The notes under the pieces were generated by a model, which made no database searches, was not told the DNA's origin, and saw only the letters and a list, made by a program, of their open reading frames with translations. The position numbers and the translations under genes are program-made. Below, in pieces: positions 43,504-51,963 of a DNA stretch of 64,000 nucleotides. The stretch's first letter is position 1, and each line of letters opens with the position of its first letter. Origin of the DNA: Bacilli bacterium (lineage in GTDB: Bacteria > Bacillota_I > Bacilli_A > RFN20 > CAG-631); assembly GCA_900754115.1 (NCBI GenBank), contig CAAEBM010000056.1, positions 4,813 through 68,812 on the forward strand. Direction: 5' to 3'.

Positions 43504-44193
43504 ATGGGAAATGTAATTCGTTTGCATGATTTTAATCTTTATTATAAAAAAGAAGGAAATGGAGATCCTGTAATTTTATTACATGGAAATCAAGAAAGTT
43601 TAAAAATTTTTGATAAGACGATAAAACGTTTATCAAAAAGATTTACTGTTTATGCTTTAGATAGTCGGGGTCATGGAAAAAGTGATGGCTTTAATGAGTC
43701 GTTTTCTTATCAACAAATGGCTGAGGATGTCAAAGAATTTATGGATTTAAAAAAAATAAAACAGGCGGCAATTTATGGATTTAGTGATGGTGGAATCGTC
43801 GCTATTTATTTTACTTTGGCTTATCCTGAACGCGTCAAAACTTTAATGTTTAGTGGCGTTAATATTTTTCCAAAAGGCTTAAAATGGCGCTATCGTCTTT
43901 CTTATCAAATTAAAAGAAATCAAGCTACAGATTATAAGCAAAAAATGCTATATGATTTAATGCTTACGCAACCCAATTTAACATTTGAGGATTTAAAAGC
44001 CATTCAAGTTCCAACTTTAATGACAGTGGCTAAACGAGATGTTGTCAAAAAGAGTCATACAAAAGCGATTCACCAAGCTATACAACATTCGCAATTAATA
44101 TTAATAAAGAATGCCAATCATGAAAATTATGTTTGTAATTCTGAAATGATTGGTCGACTTTTGTTTCAATTTTTAACGACAACTGTTCAATAA
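43504..44193 (+). CDS. Alpha/beta hydrolase
   Basis: A 229-residue alpha/beta-hydrolase-fold protein. Oxyanion region LLHGNQESLKIF, LDSRGHGKSDG, nucleophile elbow GFSDGG (Ser), acid in AKRDVVKK and the catalytic His in ANHENY are in order. The substrate cannot be told; relatives include esterases and haloperoxidase-like enzymes. The ATG at 43504 has GGTGA ahead. A TACAAT -10 lies at 43482-43487. It is divergent from htpG across the CIRCE element, so it might share heat-shock control. Confidence 0.85.
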   Translation: MGNVIRLHDFNLYYKKEGNGDPVILLHGNQESLKIFDKTIKRLSKRFTVYALDSRGHGKSDGFNESFSYQQMAEDVKEFMDLKKIKQAAIYGFSDGGIVAIYFTLAYPERVKTLMFSGVNIFPKGLKWRYRLSYQIKRNQATDYKQKMLYDLMLTQPNLTFEDLKAIQVPTLMTVAKRDVVKKSHTKAIHQAIQHSQLILIKNANHENYVCNSEMIGRLLFQFLTTTVQ

Positions 44194-44206
44194 TATTAAT
44201 CATGTC

Positions 44207-44222
44207 GGATAATGAATTATCC
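44207..44222. promoter_or_regulatory. Inverted repeat GGATAAT-GA-ATTATCC upstream of the XRE gene
   Basis: Perfect seven-base arms. It lies 12 bases before a TATACT -10 box (44235-44240), covering the -35 zone; an autoregulatory operator is likely. Confidence 0.55.
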
Positions 44223-44259
44223 AAAAGTGACACTTATACTATACATAGAGGTGAATGGT

Positions 44260-44556
44260 TTGAAAAATATTATCGCCGAAAGAATTAAGTGTCTGAGAGA
44301 ACAAAATCAACTGACTCAAGCTCAACTGGCAAGAAAATTACAGGTTTCACGGAATTGTGTAAATGCATGGGAGATGGGAATTTCCCTTCCAAGTACAAAA
44401 ATGATGTTAGAACTATCGACCTGTTTACACACAAGTTTAGATTATCTCATGGGAAAAGATGATAAACAGAAAATTGATATTAGTATTTGTAATGAAACGG
44501 AAAAACAAGTTTTGTATCAATTATTAGAAATATTTCAAAATAAAAAAGTAAAGTAA
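44260..44556 (+). CDS. XRE-family HTH regulator with TTG start
   Basis: A 98-residue regulator with the classic Cro/CI helix-turn-helix: IAERIKCLREQNQLTQAQLARKLQVSRNCVNAWEMGISLPSTKMMLELS. The C-terminal 30 residues are short and helical (TEKQVLYQLLEIFQ). TTG at 44260 is chosen because GAGGTG lies six bases ahead and the likely -10 (44235-44240) is downstream of the only in-frame ATG, 44212. A terminator follows 50 bases later, so it is monocistronic. Targets beyond its own operator are unknown. Confidence 0.8.
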   Translation: MKNIIAERIKCLREQNQLTQAQLARKLQVSRNCVNAWEMGISLPSTKMMLELSTCLHTSLDYLMGKDDKQKIDISICNETEKQVLYQLLEIFQNKKVK

Positions 44557-44603
44557 AATATAAGTAACATAGTAAAATATAAAATTCATCTATAATATAA
44601 CGT

Positions 44604-44632
44604 AAAAAGTTTCAATAAAGAAACTTTTTTTA
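44604..44632 (+). terminator. Rho-independent terminator
   Basis: AAAAAGTTTC and GAAACTTTTT with T run. Between the XRE gene and this hairpin, AGTAAAATATAA occurs twice as a direct repeat (near 44551-44580). Confidence 0.75.
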
Positions 44633-44777
44633 ATTAAACTTTCTATTATTTTCAGTAAACAGTATGCAAAAAAACATATCCAAGATAGTTAAGCATTGGA
44701 TATTTAAAGTGGACCACTTTATTTTTGTAAAATTAAATGGTTTTTATACTATTAAGATTTAAAAATAATGGTCATAA

Positions 44778-44786
44778 TGATATAAT
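44778..44786 (+). promoter_or_regulatory. Extended -10 promoter
   Basis: TGA-TATAAT, 24 bases before the chosen TTG start of the AlbA_2 gene. Confidence 0.55.
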
Positions 44787-44809
44787 TTAATTGAAAATAG
44801 GTGATGAAA

Positions 44810-46168
44810 TTGAAATATGAAGAAAGTAACATTATTGAATTCAAAGAAGTTTTAACTGATGACTTAAATTTTGAAAAAGAAGTAGTTGCTTTTTTAAATT
44901 ATTCTGAAGGTGGAATCATCTATATTGGTATTGATAAAAATAAAAAAGTAGTAGGTGTTGATAACCCTGATACCATTCAACTAAAAATAAAAGATAGAAT
45001 AAAAAACAATATAGCACCTTCAACGATTGGACTATATGACGTTGTGTTAGAAGAAAAAGAAGGAAAACATATCATCAAAATAATGATTTCTACAGGGAAT
45101 AAAAAGCCTTATTATATTAGAAAATATGGAAGAAGTCCTGAAGGCTGTTTTTTAAGGATTGGAAGTGCTAAAAATAAAATGAGTGAAGAGATGATTGAAG
45201 ATTTATTTATTTCTCACACTCAAGTTTCTTTAAAGGATATTCCATCACCAAAGCAAGATTTAACTTTTAGACAATTAAGAATTTTATATGATCAAAATCA
45301 AAAAGATTTAAGCGACACTAGTTTTTTAGCTAATCTAGGTTTATTAACAGAAGATAAAAAACTGAATTATGTTGCTTATTTAGTAGCAGATTCTAATTCA
45401 GTTCCTATCCCTGTAGCAAGATATGCGGGGAATGATAGGATAGATTTACTTGAAGCAAAAGAATGTGGGTTTAAATCTTTATTAACTGCAACAATAGAAA
45501 TTCTAAGTTTAATAGAAGCCTATAATAAGCGTTATATGCATAAGACCAATTATGGTCATGAAACTGCTTATATGTATGAGTTTGATGCGATAAAAGAGGC
45601 ATTTGTAAACGCTGTCGTTCATAATGATTATACGATGAGTTCTACACCATGTGTAAACTTTTATAATGATAGAATGGAGATTATTTCAGCAGGTGGACTT
45701 CCTCAAGGGTTAAATAAAGAAGCTTTCTTTAAAGGCATTATTTCAAGAAGAAATCCTGAATTGGTTAAAATATTTCAAGATGTCAAACTAACTGAAAATT
45801 TGGGTTCGGGAATGAGAAAGATATTAAGATATTATGATAAAAGTTGTTTTGAGTTTGTAGGTAAATATATTATTTGTACATTTAAATTTAAACCGAATCC
45901 TTTTGTTAATGAATTTAATTCTTCTGTATCAGAAATAAAAAATGTTACAGATGATGTTACAGTAAATGTTACAGATAAAATAACTATTGAGGATAAAATA
46001 TTAAGAATAATAGAAAGTGATAAAAATGTAACTCAAGAAAAAATATCTAAAATTCTTGGTATTTCTAGAATGACAGTATATAGAATTATTAAAAAAAGTA
46101 ATAAGATTAAAAGAGTTGGATCTGATAAAAATGGTCATTGGGAAATAATAGAAAATAAAAAAGATTAA
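44810..46168 (+). CDS. AlbA_2 / HATPase_c_4 regulator with C-terminal winged helix
   Basis: N-terminal AlbA_2 (Schlafen-like) domain: NIIEFKEVLTDDLNFEKEVVAFLNYSEGGIIYIGI and GRSPEGCFLRIGSA. The middle is the HATPase_c_4 region (EAFVNAVVHNDYTMSSTPCVNFYNDRMEIISAGGLP; ENLGSGMRKIL). The C-terminal 60 residues are an HTH (ITIEDKILRIIESDKNVTQEKISKILGISRMTVYRIIKK), preceded by a Val/Thr-rich linker. This layout is that of the RecG-like transcriptional regulator family. TTG 44810 has AGGTGA five bases ahead; GTG 44801 and ATG 44804 overlap that SD. 452 residues. Confidence 0.8.
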   Translation: MKYEESNIIEFKEVLTDDLNFEKEVVAFLNYSEGGIIYIGIDKNKKVVGVDNPDTIQLKIKDRIKNNIAPSTIGLYDVVLEEKEGKHIIKIMISTGNKKPYYIRKYGRSPEGCFLRIGSAKNKMSEEMIEDLFISHTQVSLKDIPSPKQDLTFRQLRILYDQNQKDLSDTSFLANLGLLTEDKKLNYVAYLVADSNSVPIPVARYAGNDRIDLLEAKECGFKSLLTATIEILSLIEAYNKRYMHKTNYGHETAYMYEFDAIKEAFVNAVVHNDYTMSSTPCVNFYNDRMEIISAGGLPQGLNKEAFFKGIISRRNPELVKIFQDVKLTENLGSGMRKILRYYDKSCFEFVGKYIICTFKFKPNPFVNEFNSSVSEIKNVTDDVTVNVTDKITIEDKILRIIESDKNVTQEKISKILGISRMTVYRIIKKSNKIKRVGSDKNGHWEIIENKKD

Positions 46169-46177
46169 TTAAATTAA

Positions 46178-46214
46178 GAAAAACCACTTCATTCATTAAA
46201 TTGAGTGGTTTTTA
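46178..46214 (+). terminator. Rho-independent terminator
   Basis: AAAACCACT pairs with AGTGGTTTT around an AT-rich loop, with Ts. Confidence 0.75.
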
Positions 46215-46716
46215 ATTTTAGTTAAAATGATTTGAAATAAATATATTAATTAAATTGAAAAAGATTAGATTGTATCTAGTCTTTTTTAACATATAACATG
46301 TTTTAAATTTGAATTATAAACAAAAAAATATCAACTTAAAAACAAATTATTTATTGTATTTTTGTGAAATTTTCTCAAAATCAACGAAAATAATTTAAAT
46401 ATTATTGATTTTTTAATGGAAATACGAATAATGTGAAAAGATTCGTTTTCTATTCAATTTTATGTTTAAAAATTATAAATCTCTATGTTGGCTAATAAAG
46501 ACAAAACACATGAAAAAACTTAATTCATATCATTTTACAGATGCCCTAAAATTTAATAACTCTTCTTTTTATAATTGAATATATATTTTTCTGCCGATAT
46601 GTTCTTTCAAAATATATTTCATGTTATGTCCTCATTTTTAAGAGTAGTAATCATCGCCTAAAGATGTCTTTATTTTTTTATAGCGGTCCCTCAATGCTAC
46701 TTTTAAATGAAAAACC
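46215..46716. other. AT-rich gap without genes
   Basis: About 500 bases with no supported gene. It holds a second terminator-like hairpin (AAAAAGATTAGAT with ATCTAGTCTTTTT, 46258-46287) and nothing else I can name, until the promoter with the G tract. Confidence 0.6.
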
Positions 46717-46742
46717 TTGACTTTCAGTGGGGGGGGTATAAT
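46717..46742 (+). promoter_or_regulatory. Promoter with an 8-G spacer tract (phase-variable candidate)
   Basis: TTGACT (46717-46722), 14-bp spacer that ends in eight Gs (46729-46736), then TATAAT (46737-46742). At 14 bp the spacer is three short of optimal; changes in G number would tune it. The SD AAAGGAGGGG starts five bases later, so the leader would be very short. Confidence 0.6.
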
Positions 46743-46763
46743 AAAAAAAGGAGGGGTTATTAT

Positions 46764-47783
46764 ATGTCAAAATCAAAAAAGAAAAGTTTTTTAAGTGCAG
46801 GTTCAAGGTTCGCTGGTTTAATTAAAGCAATTATTATATTTGCTATTATTGCTGTTGTAGGAGCAATCATTTTTGCAATAGTTGGGAAAGATGCTACATT
46901 TATTTTTGGCTTTGCATTCATGACTGGTATTGTTAACGTTATTTTTTATTTTTTATTTAACTGGATAGCGGCTAGAGGTGGAAAACTTGGAAAAATTGCT
47001 TTTTTTATTGCTCTTGCGATAGAAGCGGTTTTTATTATTTTAGGAATTGCATCAATTGGAAATAAGGCAATTTTTTTCAGTTCAGCCAATACTTTTTTAG
47101 GAAGAACAGGATATGTTGGAATGATTATTTGTGTTCCACTTTTACTAAATCTTTATGTTCTAGATTATAGTGATTTCACTTCATTTGACTATCTTAATGG
47201 ATATAATCGGCATTTTTATGGGTTATATGGTACTGTTGTAAGTGGTGTTGTTGCAATTGTTTTAGCAATTTTATTAAAAGACTTAAATCTATTAAGTATC
47301 ATTACATTATTAATTGCGATTGGTGTAAATGTAATTACTGTTCTTACATGGATAAAAATGGGTATTCCATTTTCAAAAATGGAAATAACAACCGGTTCTT
47401 CATCTAGTTCATCTTCATCAAGATCATCTAGCAGTTATTCATCAAGTTCTAGTACAAATCAAGGTGGATATACAGATGTTTATTCTAGAATGGAGTCACT
47501 TTGCTATGATATGGCTGAAAATAAGAGTTTAAATTTTGGTGATGTTGATTTCCAAGTTAGTTTAGTAAATATTACTTCTAATACTATTAATTTTAGAGTT
47601 GATTATCGCACAGAATTAAGAGCTGAAAAAGAATCAGAATTATATGAATTTAATCGTTTTTTAGAACAAGCAATGAGAAATAAATTAAGTGAAGTATCTA
47701 GAAAAGCTAAAAATGAACTTAAGAATTTAAATGTTTCTACAAATTATTCTGTCAATGTTGAATCAGGAAGAAAACTAAATTAG
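46764..47783 (+). CDS. Six-TM membrane protein with Ser-rich linker and soluble tail
   Basis: 339 residues, unrecognised. About six TM helices lie in residues 18-205 (AIIIFAIIAVVGAIIFAIVG; GFAFMTGIVNVIFYFLF; AFFIALAIEAVFIILGIASIG and others). Next is a linker of about 25 residues, mostly Ser (TTGSSSSSSSSRSSSSYSS), and a soluble domain of about 105 residues (YTDVYSRMESLCYDMAENKSLN; VDFQVSLVNITSNTINFRVDY). ATG 46764 is eight bases after AAAGGAGGGG. An in-frame ATG at 46707 reads through the G tract but lacks an SD and lies upstream of the promoter. Confidence 0.7.
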   Translation: MSKSKKKSFLSAGSRFAGLIKAIIIFAIIAVVGAIIFAIVGKDATFIFGFAFMTGIVNVIFYFLFNWIAARGGKLGKIAFFIALAIEAVFIILGIASIGNKAIFFSSANTFLGRTGYVGMIICVPLLLNLYVLDYSDFTSFDYLNGYNRHFYGLYGTVVSGVVAIVLAILLKDLNLLSIITLLIAIGVNVITVLTWIKMGIPFSKMEITTGSSSSSSSSRSSSSYSSSSSTNQGGYTDVYSRMESLCYDMAENKSLNFGDVDFQVSLVNITSNTINFRVDYRTELRAEKESELYEFNRFLEQAMRNKLSEVSRKAKNELKNLNVSTNYSVNVESGRKLN

Positions 47784-48135
47784 GCATTTTAAATCATAAA
47801 AGGGCTATAAAGTGAAGTGTGCTCAAAAATTGGAAACTTTAAAAGAATTAACAAACCTATAGGATTGAGATTTGTAATCACAAAACTCAGTCCTTTTTGT
47901 TTAATTTTAATTCTTTTAAAGTATTCTTTTTTTTTGACTATATTTTAAAACTAGGTTTTTATAGTTTTTTTATTGAAATTTAATAAAAATAGTTATAAAA
48001 ATTTTAGATTCTAAAATAGCTTCTATAGTAAAATTTAATTTTGAAGAGTTTAAATGAGGTTTCTCTACCAAAATTATTAAAACCCTAATGAAAAAAGAAT
48101 AAAATGCCTTGTTATTAATTACATTCACAAATTGC
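47784..48135. other. AT-rich gap with one terminator
   Basis: No gene is seen. A 15-bp hairpin at 47861-47899 (AGGATTGAG opposite CTCAGTCCT, one wobble and one mismatch) followed by Ts ends the upstream transcript. The remainder is plain AT-rich sequence. Confidence 0.6.
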
Positions 48136-48165
48136 TTGACAAAAGTCGGGGGGGGGAATTATAGT
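48136..48165 (+). promoter_or_regulatory. Promoter with a 9-G spacer tract (phase-variable candidate)
   Basis: Perfect TTGACA (48136-48141), an 18-bp spacer holding nine Gs (48148-48156), then TATAGT (48160-48165). The gene starts 35 bases later with a normal leader and GAGGGG. Confidence 0.65.
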
Positions 48166-48199
48166 GATATTGAAATTATTTACAATGAGGGGATAATGT

Positions 48200-49375
48200 A
48201 TGGAAGAAAGTAAAAAAGAAATTTTAGCAAAATTGTATTGTATAAAAGCCGGTTTGAGTGCAATTTCTTTAGAAAAAGATAAATTGAAAAAAGAAGAAGA
48301 CCAATGTATTCAAATCCATAAAGAAATTGATGAAAATCAAAATAAAAAGAATCAGACGATTCAACAATTAAAGATGGTATATCAAGACATAAAAAGTAAC
48401 GAAAGAAACATTGCTGATTTAAATTTTCAAAAGAATAAATCAGCAAAAGTTAATATTGGCCTTGTAATAGGTGTTGGGTTCTGTTCTGGAATATTTTTTG
48501 GTCCAATTATCTGGATTGTGATAGTATTTATTCATGATTTGCTACAATCCATGAAAAATGGTAATAACCAATTTAGTAGTAATTTAATGGGTAAAATTTG
48601 GATTCCGATGATTATTGTGGCAATTTTAACTTCTATTATTTATTATTTGGTGGATAAGCACAAAAAAAATACAGATAAAAATAAGCAAATTCAAAATTAT
48701 CAATCTCGCATTACGCCTTTGAAAAAAAGTCAAACAAAGATGCAAAACGATCTTTCTAATTTTGATGAGACAAATAATAGATTAAATCAATCCCATACAC
48801 TTGCATTAAAAAAATATGATCAAGTTAAAAATACCACCATTGATGCAAGTAAAAATTTATATGAAGCTTTGATGTTTGAGTTTTCTTCAGTTTTAGATTC
48901 AAGAGACTGGGAAAATATCGACCTTATTATATTTTATTATGAAACAGGGAGAGCAGATACGCTGAAAGAGGCTTTACAACAAGTAGATAAACAAAGACGT
49001 CACGAAGAGTTAATAGATGCAATTGAAGAAGCTTCAAATAAAATTTCAAATACAATTCAAATGAGTATGAAAGAATTACAATCTACGATGATAACTTGTT
49101 ATCAAGGATTATCCTTACAACTACAAAAACAACATAATCAATTAGTTCAGCAAATATCACAAGTTCAAACGAATTTAAATTCAATAGGAGAAAATATAGG
49201 AAAAGTTAATGAATCAATCCAACAATTAAATCAAAAAACTACTGAATATATTACATCAATTGCATCAAAAGATTATTTGCAACAAGCATTACTTGAAAAA
49301 ATAAGTGTCAATAGTTTATCTTTAGTAGAAGATGTTAATTATCTTTTATTTTATAAAAAACCAGCAGTTCTTTAA
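48200..49375 (+). CDS. Coiled-coil membrane protein with two TM segments
   Basis: 391 residues. A long N-terminal coiled coil (residues 5-75), a TM pair (VNIGLVIGVGFCSGIFFGPIIWIVIVFI; IWIPMIIVAILTSIIYYL), then a second coiled-coil stretch. The segment SRDWENIDLIIFYYETGRADTLKEALQQVD followed by long helices recurs in uncharacterised Firmicutes proteins. The C-terminal part (QLNQKTTEYITSIASK) is methyl-accepting-like in character but lacks a recognisable receptor signature. The ATG is seven bases after GAGGGG. Function unknown; shares the G-tract promoter type with the previous gene. Confidence 0.7.
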   Translation: MEESKKEILAKLYCIKAGLSAISLEKDKLKKEEDQCIQIHKEIDENQNKKNQTIQQLKMVYQDIKSNERNIADLNFQKNKSAKVNIGLVIGVGFCSGIFFGPIIWIVIVFIHDLLQSMKNGNNQFSSNLMGKIWIPMIIVAILTSIIYYLVDKHKKNTDKNKQIQNYQSRITPLKKSQTKMQNDLSNFDETNNRLNQSHTLALKKYDQVKNTTIDASKNLYEALMFEFSSVLDSRDWENIDLIIFYYETGRADTLKEALQQVDKQRRHEELIDAIEEASNKISNTIQMSMKELQSTMITCYQGLSLQLQKQHNQLVQQISQVQTNLNSIGENIGKVNESIQQLNQKTTEYITSIASKDYLQQALLEKISVNSLSLVEDVNYLLFYKKPAVL

Positions 49376-49417
49376 AAAAAAGCAGAAATTGAATTGAATT
49401 CAAAATCTGCTTTTTAA
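49372..49417. terminator. Bidirectional terminator
   Basis: AAAAAGCAGA with TCTGCTTTTT around a loop that itself contains TTGAATTCAA; between convergent genes. Confidence 0.7.
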
Positions 49418-49428
49418 TGAAATTTGCA

Positions 49429-50796
49429 TTATTTTTGTCTTTTTGTCATTTTAAATTGAATCGAGTTTAATTTAGGATAAAATGGTTTTGATTGGATTGG
49501 TTCATCAATTGTTTCTTTTTTTGGAATATCAACAAATAATTTAGAAGTTGAATAATCTTTTAATAAAGTAGAAGAATCAACTTTGCTCACACTAGGCAAT
49601 TCATAAGAACGAGTCAAATATAAAGACAATTTTGCACAGGCAGGACCCATGAGTTCATATAAAATGGAAGAAGAAAGAATAATAGTGGTTAGCATATTTC
49701 CTAAAGTGGAAGGTAAAAGTCGAGCGCCTAAACTAGCGAGTCCAATAGCGACTCCCGCTTGTGGAATCAAAGCAAGACCTAAATATTTTTTATTATTAGA
49801 AGTTGAATGGGTGATGATACTGCCTAGGGTTGCTCCAATATATTTGCCAACAATGCGAACGATAAAGTAAACAACACCAATGATTCCTAACGTCGATAAA
49901 GTAGAAAGGTTGAGATTCATTCCAGATAATACAAAGAAACATAATAAAATCGGTGGAGAGAATCGACTTAGACTTTCAAATAAGTGATGATCGTGACTTA
50001 AATTAATATAAATAGTTCCCATCATCATACAACCTAATAAAGGAGAAATGTCAAAAATTGAACAAACACCACTTAATAATAAAATCATGGAAATAGCGAT
50101 GATAAGTTGACTATCTGAACTGCGTTTCTTTTTGAAAAGTAAAAAGATGAAAAGTCCGAAAAGTAAACCGATAGCGATGATTGCAAGATTTTGCAAAATG
50201 GGTTTTAATAGCAACATGATACTGAATTTTGCTTTTGATTCTACAGCATTCGCTACAGCAACGGCAATAGAAAACAAAACTAAAGAGACGACGTCATCTA
50301 AAGCAACAATTTGTAAAACTGAATCGACAAAGTCCCCTTTCGCTTTGGTTTGACGAATGGTCATTAAAGTGGAGGCGGGAGCAGTAGCAGAAGCAATTGC
50401 TGCTAAAATTAAACTAAACGATAAAGATAAATGAAAAAGAAAATACATGACAATAAAGATGAAAATTGATGCCATTACGGATTCAAAAAGAGTAATGACT
50501 ACAATTTTTTTGCCACTTTTTTTCAAGTTAGACAACATAAAATATTCTCCAACATTAAAAGCAATAAAAGCTAAAGCGATATCTGTTACGAAATCCATAT
50601 TGGAGATGACATCACTTGGAACTAATTTTAAGCAATAAGGACCAATTAAAATTCCTGAAAGAATATAACCTGTGACATTAGGTAATTTTAATTTTTTTGT
50701 AATTCGACTAAATAAAAATCCTGCAATTAAAATGATAGCTAAACAAATTAATATTTTTGCAGAATGAGTCATGTTTTGAAAAACGTTATCAAGCAT
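49429..50796 (-). CDS. Cation:proton antiporter, CPA2 (Na+/H+ or K+/H+ exchanger) type
   Basis: About 12 TM helices with family segments: LICLAIILIAGFLFSRITKKLKLPNVTGYILSGILIGP at the N-terminus, AFIAFNVGEYFML, ASATAPASTLMTIRQTKAKG and ALDDVVSLVLFSI (the ion-binding Asp pair of the CPA family), and the C-terminal IPQAGVAIGLA. There is no RCK/TrkA domain, only a short cytosolic tail. 455 residues. Divergent from a LysR regulator, which probably controls it. AAAGGAGG lies before the ATG. The exact ion is not predictable. Confidence 0.88.
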   Translation of the reverse strand: MLDNVFQNMTHSAKILICLAIILIAGFLFSRITKKLKLPNVTGYILSGILIGPYCLKLVPSDVISNMDFVTDIALAFIAFNVGEYFMLSNLKKSGKKIVVITLFESVMASIFIFIVMYFLFHLSLSFSLILAAIASATAPASTLMTIRQTKAKGDFVDSVLQIVALDDVVSLVLFSIAVAVANAVESKAKFSIMLLLKPILQNLAIIAIGLLFGLFIFLLFKKKRSSDSQLIIAISMILLLSGVCSIFDISPLLGCMMMGTIYINLSHDHHLFESLSRFSPPILLCFFVLSGMNLNLSTLSTLGIIGVVYFIVRIVGKYIGATLGSIITHSTSNNKKYLGLALIPQAGVAIGLASLGARLLPSTLGNMLTTIILSSSILYELMGPACAKLSLYLTRSYELPSVSKVDSSTLLKDYSTSKLFVDIPKKETIDEPIQSKPFYPKLNSIQFKMTKRQK

Positions 50797-50883
50797 GAGT
50801 TTTTCCTCCTTTCTTTACAACCTATAGTATTCATTTCTTCTTGATTATAACGCTTCTTTTTGATAAAATCTAATTATAGTTTT

Positions 50884-50897
50884 TTATAATATTATAA
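50884..50897. promoter_or_regulatory. 14-bp palindrome in the antiporter/LysR gap
   Basis: TTATAATATTATAA is its own reverse complement. It lies 26 bases before the LysR start in the divergent intergenic region, where a LysR-type site (T-N11-A) is expected. Confidence 0.45.
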
Positions 50898-50922
50898 ATT
50901 TTTTTTATAGGAGGAGAAATGG

Positions 50923-51801
50923 ATGATTGATGAAAAGTTAAAAACTTTAATCACGTTGGCGCAAATTAAAAATTATACCAAAGCGGCAAAAATTTTAAAT
51001 ATTACCCAACCCGCTGTAACGCAACATATTCAAAATTTAGAAAAAGAATATAATATTAAAATTTTTGAAAAGGATAAAAAAGAATTACTTCCCACTTATC
51101 AAGGAAGCATTTTAATTAAAAATGCACAAAAAATAATGCAATTACATGAAAATTTATTATTGGAATTAAAAGAATCACATACCCATCAAAAAAATATTTC
51201 AATTGGAATAACGATGACGGCAACGGATTATTTAATTGAAGATATCTTAGAAATTTGTAATCGTCAATATCCAAATTGTGCCATTAATTTTCATACAGAT
51301 GTTTTAACTAATATTTATAATCGGTTAAAGATGTATGAGTTTGATTTTGCGATTGTTGATGGGACCTTAAGTAGTAAAAAAATTGAATCTGATTTACTTT
51401 ATGATGATCATTTTTGTTTGATTACTTCGATGGATCATCCGTTTGCTTCTTTAAAAGGAGTTAGTTTAGAAATGATTCGGCAAGAAAAGTTAATTCTTAG
51501 ACATAAAAAGTCTAATACAAGAGAATTAATTGAAGATTATTTAACGACGCATTATGATACAATTCACAATTACAATGTCATTTTAGAATTAGAAAATGTC
51601 GCTTTAATCAAAGAATTAGTGGCAAAAAACTATGGAATCAGTATCATGCCTTATAGTGTTTGTAAAACCGATATTGAGAATCAAAAATTAAAAGAACTAA
51701 AAATTTCAGATATGCACCTTGGAAGAGGAATTTATCTTATTTATTTAAAAAAGAATGCCAATGACCCACTTATTGAAGCGATTAAAGCGTTGAAAAAATA
51801 A
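50923..51801 (+). CDS. LysR-family regulator
   Basis: The N-terminal winged HTH is canonical: LKTLITLAQIKNYTKAAKILNITQPAVTQHIQNLEKEYNIKIFEK. The C-terminal 200 residues form the substrate-binding fold (FAIVDGTLSSKKIESDLLYDDHFCLITSMDHPFA; LVAKNYGISIMPYSV). 292 residues. AGGAGGAGAAATGG precedes the ATG. By its divergent position it most likely governs the antiporter gene and responds to an unknown ion- or stress-linked effector. Confidence 0.93.
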   Translation: MIDEKLKTLITLAQIKNYTKAAKILNITQPAVTQHIQNLEKEYNIKIFEKDKKELLPTYQGSILIKNAQKIMQLHENLLLELKESHTHQKNISIGITMTATDYLIEDILEICNRQYPNCAINFHTDVLTNIYNRLKMYEFDFAIVDGTLSSKKIESDLLYDDHFCLITSMDHPFASLKGVSLEMIRQEKLILRHKKSNTRELIEDYLTTHYDTIHNYNVILELENVALIKELVAKNYGISIMPYSVCKTDIENQKLKELKISDMHLGRGIYLIYLKKNANDPLIEAIKALKK

Positions 51802-51832
51802 ATTACTACTATTTTGTTTTTTATAAAGATAG

Positions 51833-51841
51833 TGCTATAAT
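51833..51841 (+). promoter_or_regulatory. Extended -10 promoter with A-rich leader
   Basis: TGC-TATAAT, followed by about 60 bases of A-rich low-complexity DNA in which AATAAAAATAAAGA occurs twice, before the next gene. Confidence 0.45.
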
Positions 51842-51963
51842 AAAAATAAAGATAAAAAAATAAAAATAAAGAGTAGTGATAAATAGTAAAAAAATAAAAA
51901 CAGTAACCTTATCAATTTTTATTCCTATGTTTCCATTATAATTTTAAATAAGGAGCTAAAAAA

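Noticed and set aside
46707..46763. Translation of the six-TM protein from ATG 46707 through the G tract (coding phase variation)
   Set aside because: No ribosome site precedes that ATG, while a strong one precedes ATG 46764, and TTGACT/TATAAT flank the tract as a promoter would.
47390..47470. Ser-codon repeat in the six-TM protein as a phase-variable tract
   Set aside because: The Ser codons are mixed (TCT, AGT, TCA), so there is no homogeneous nucleotide repeat that would slip.
51842..51900. A-rich tandem repeat as a functional repeat array
   Set aside because: Low-complexity DNA with only two imperfect copies; it fits ordinary AT-rich leader sequence.
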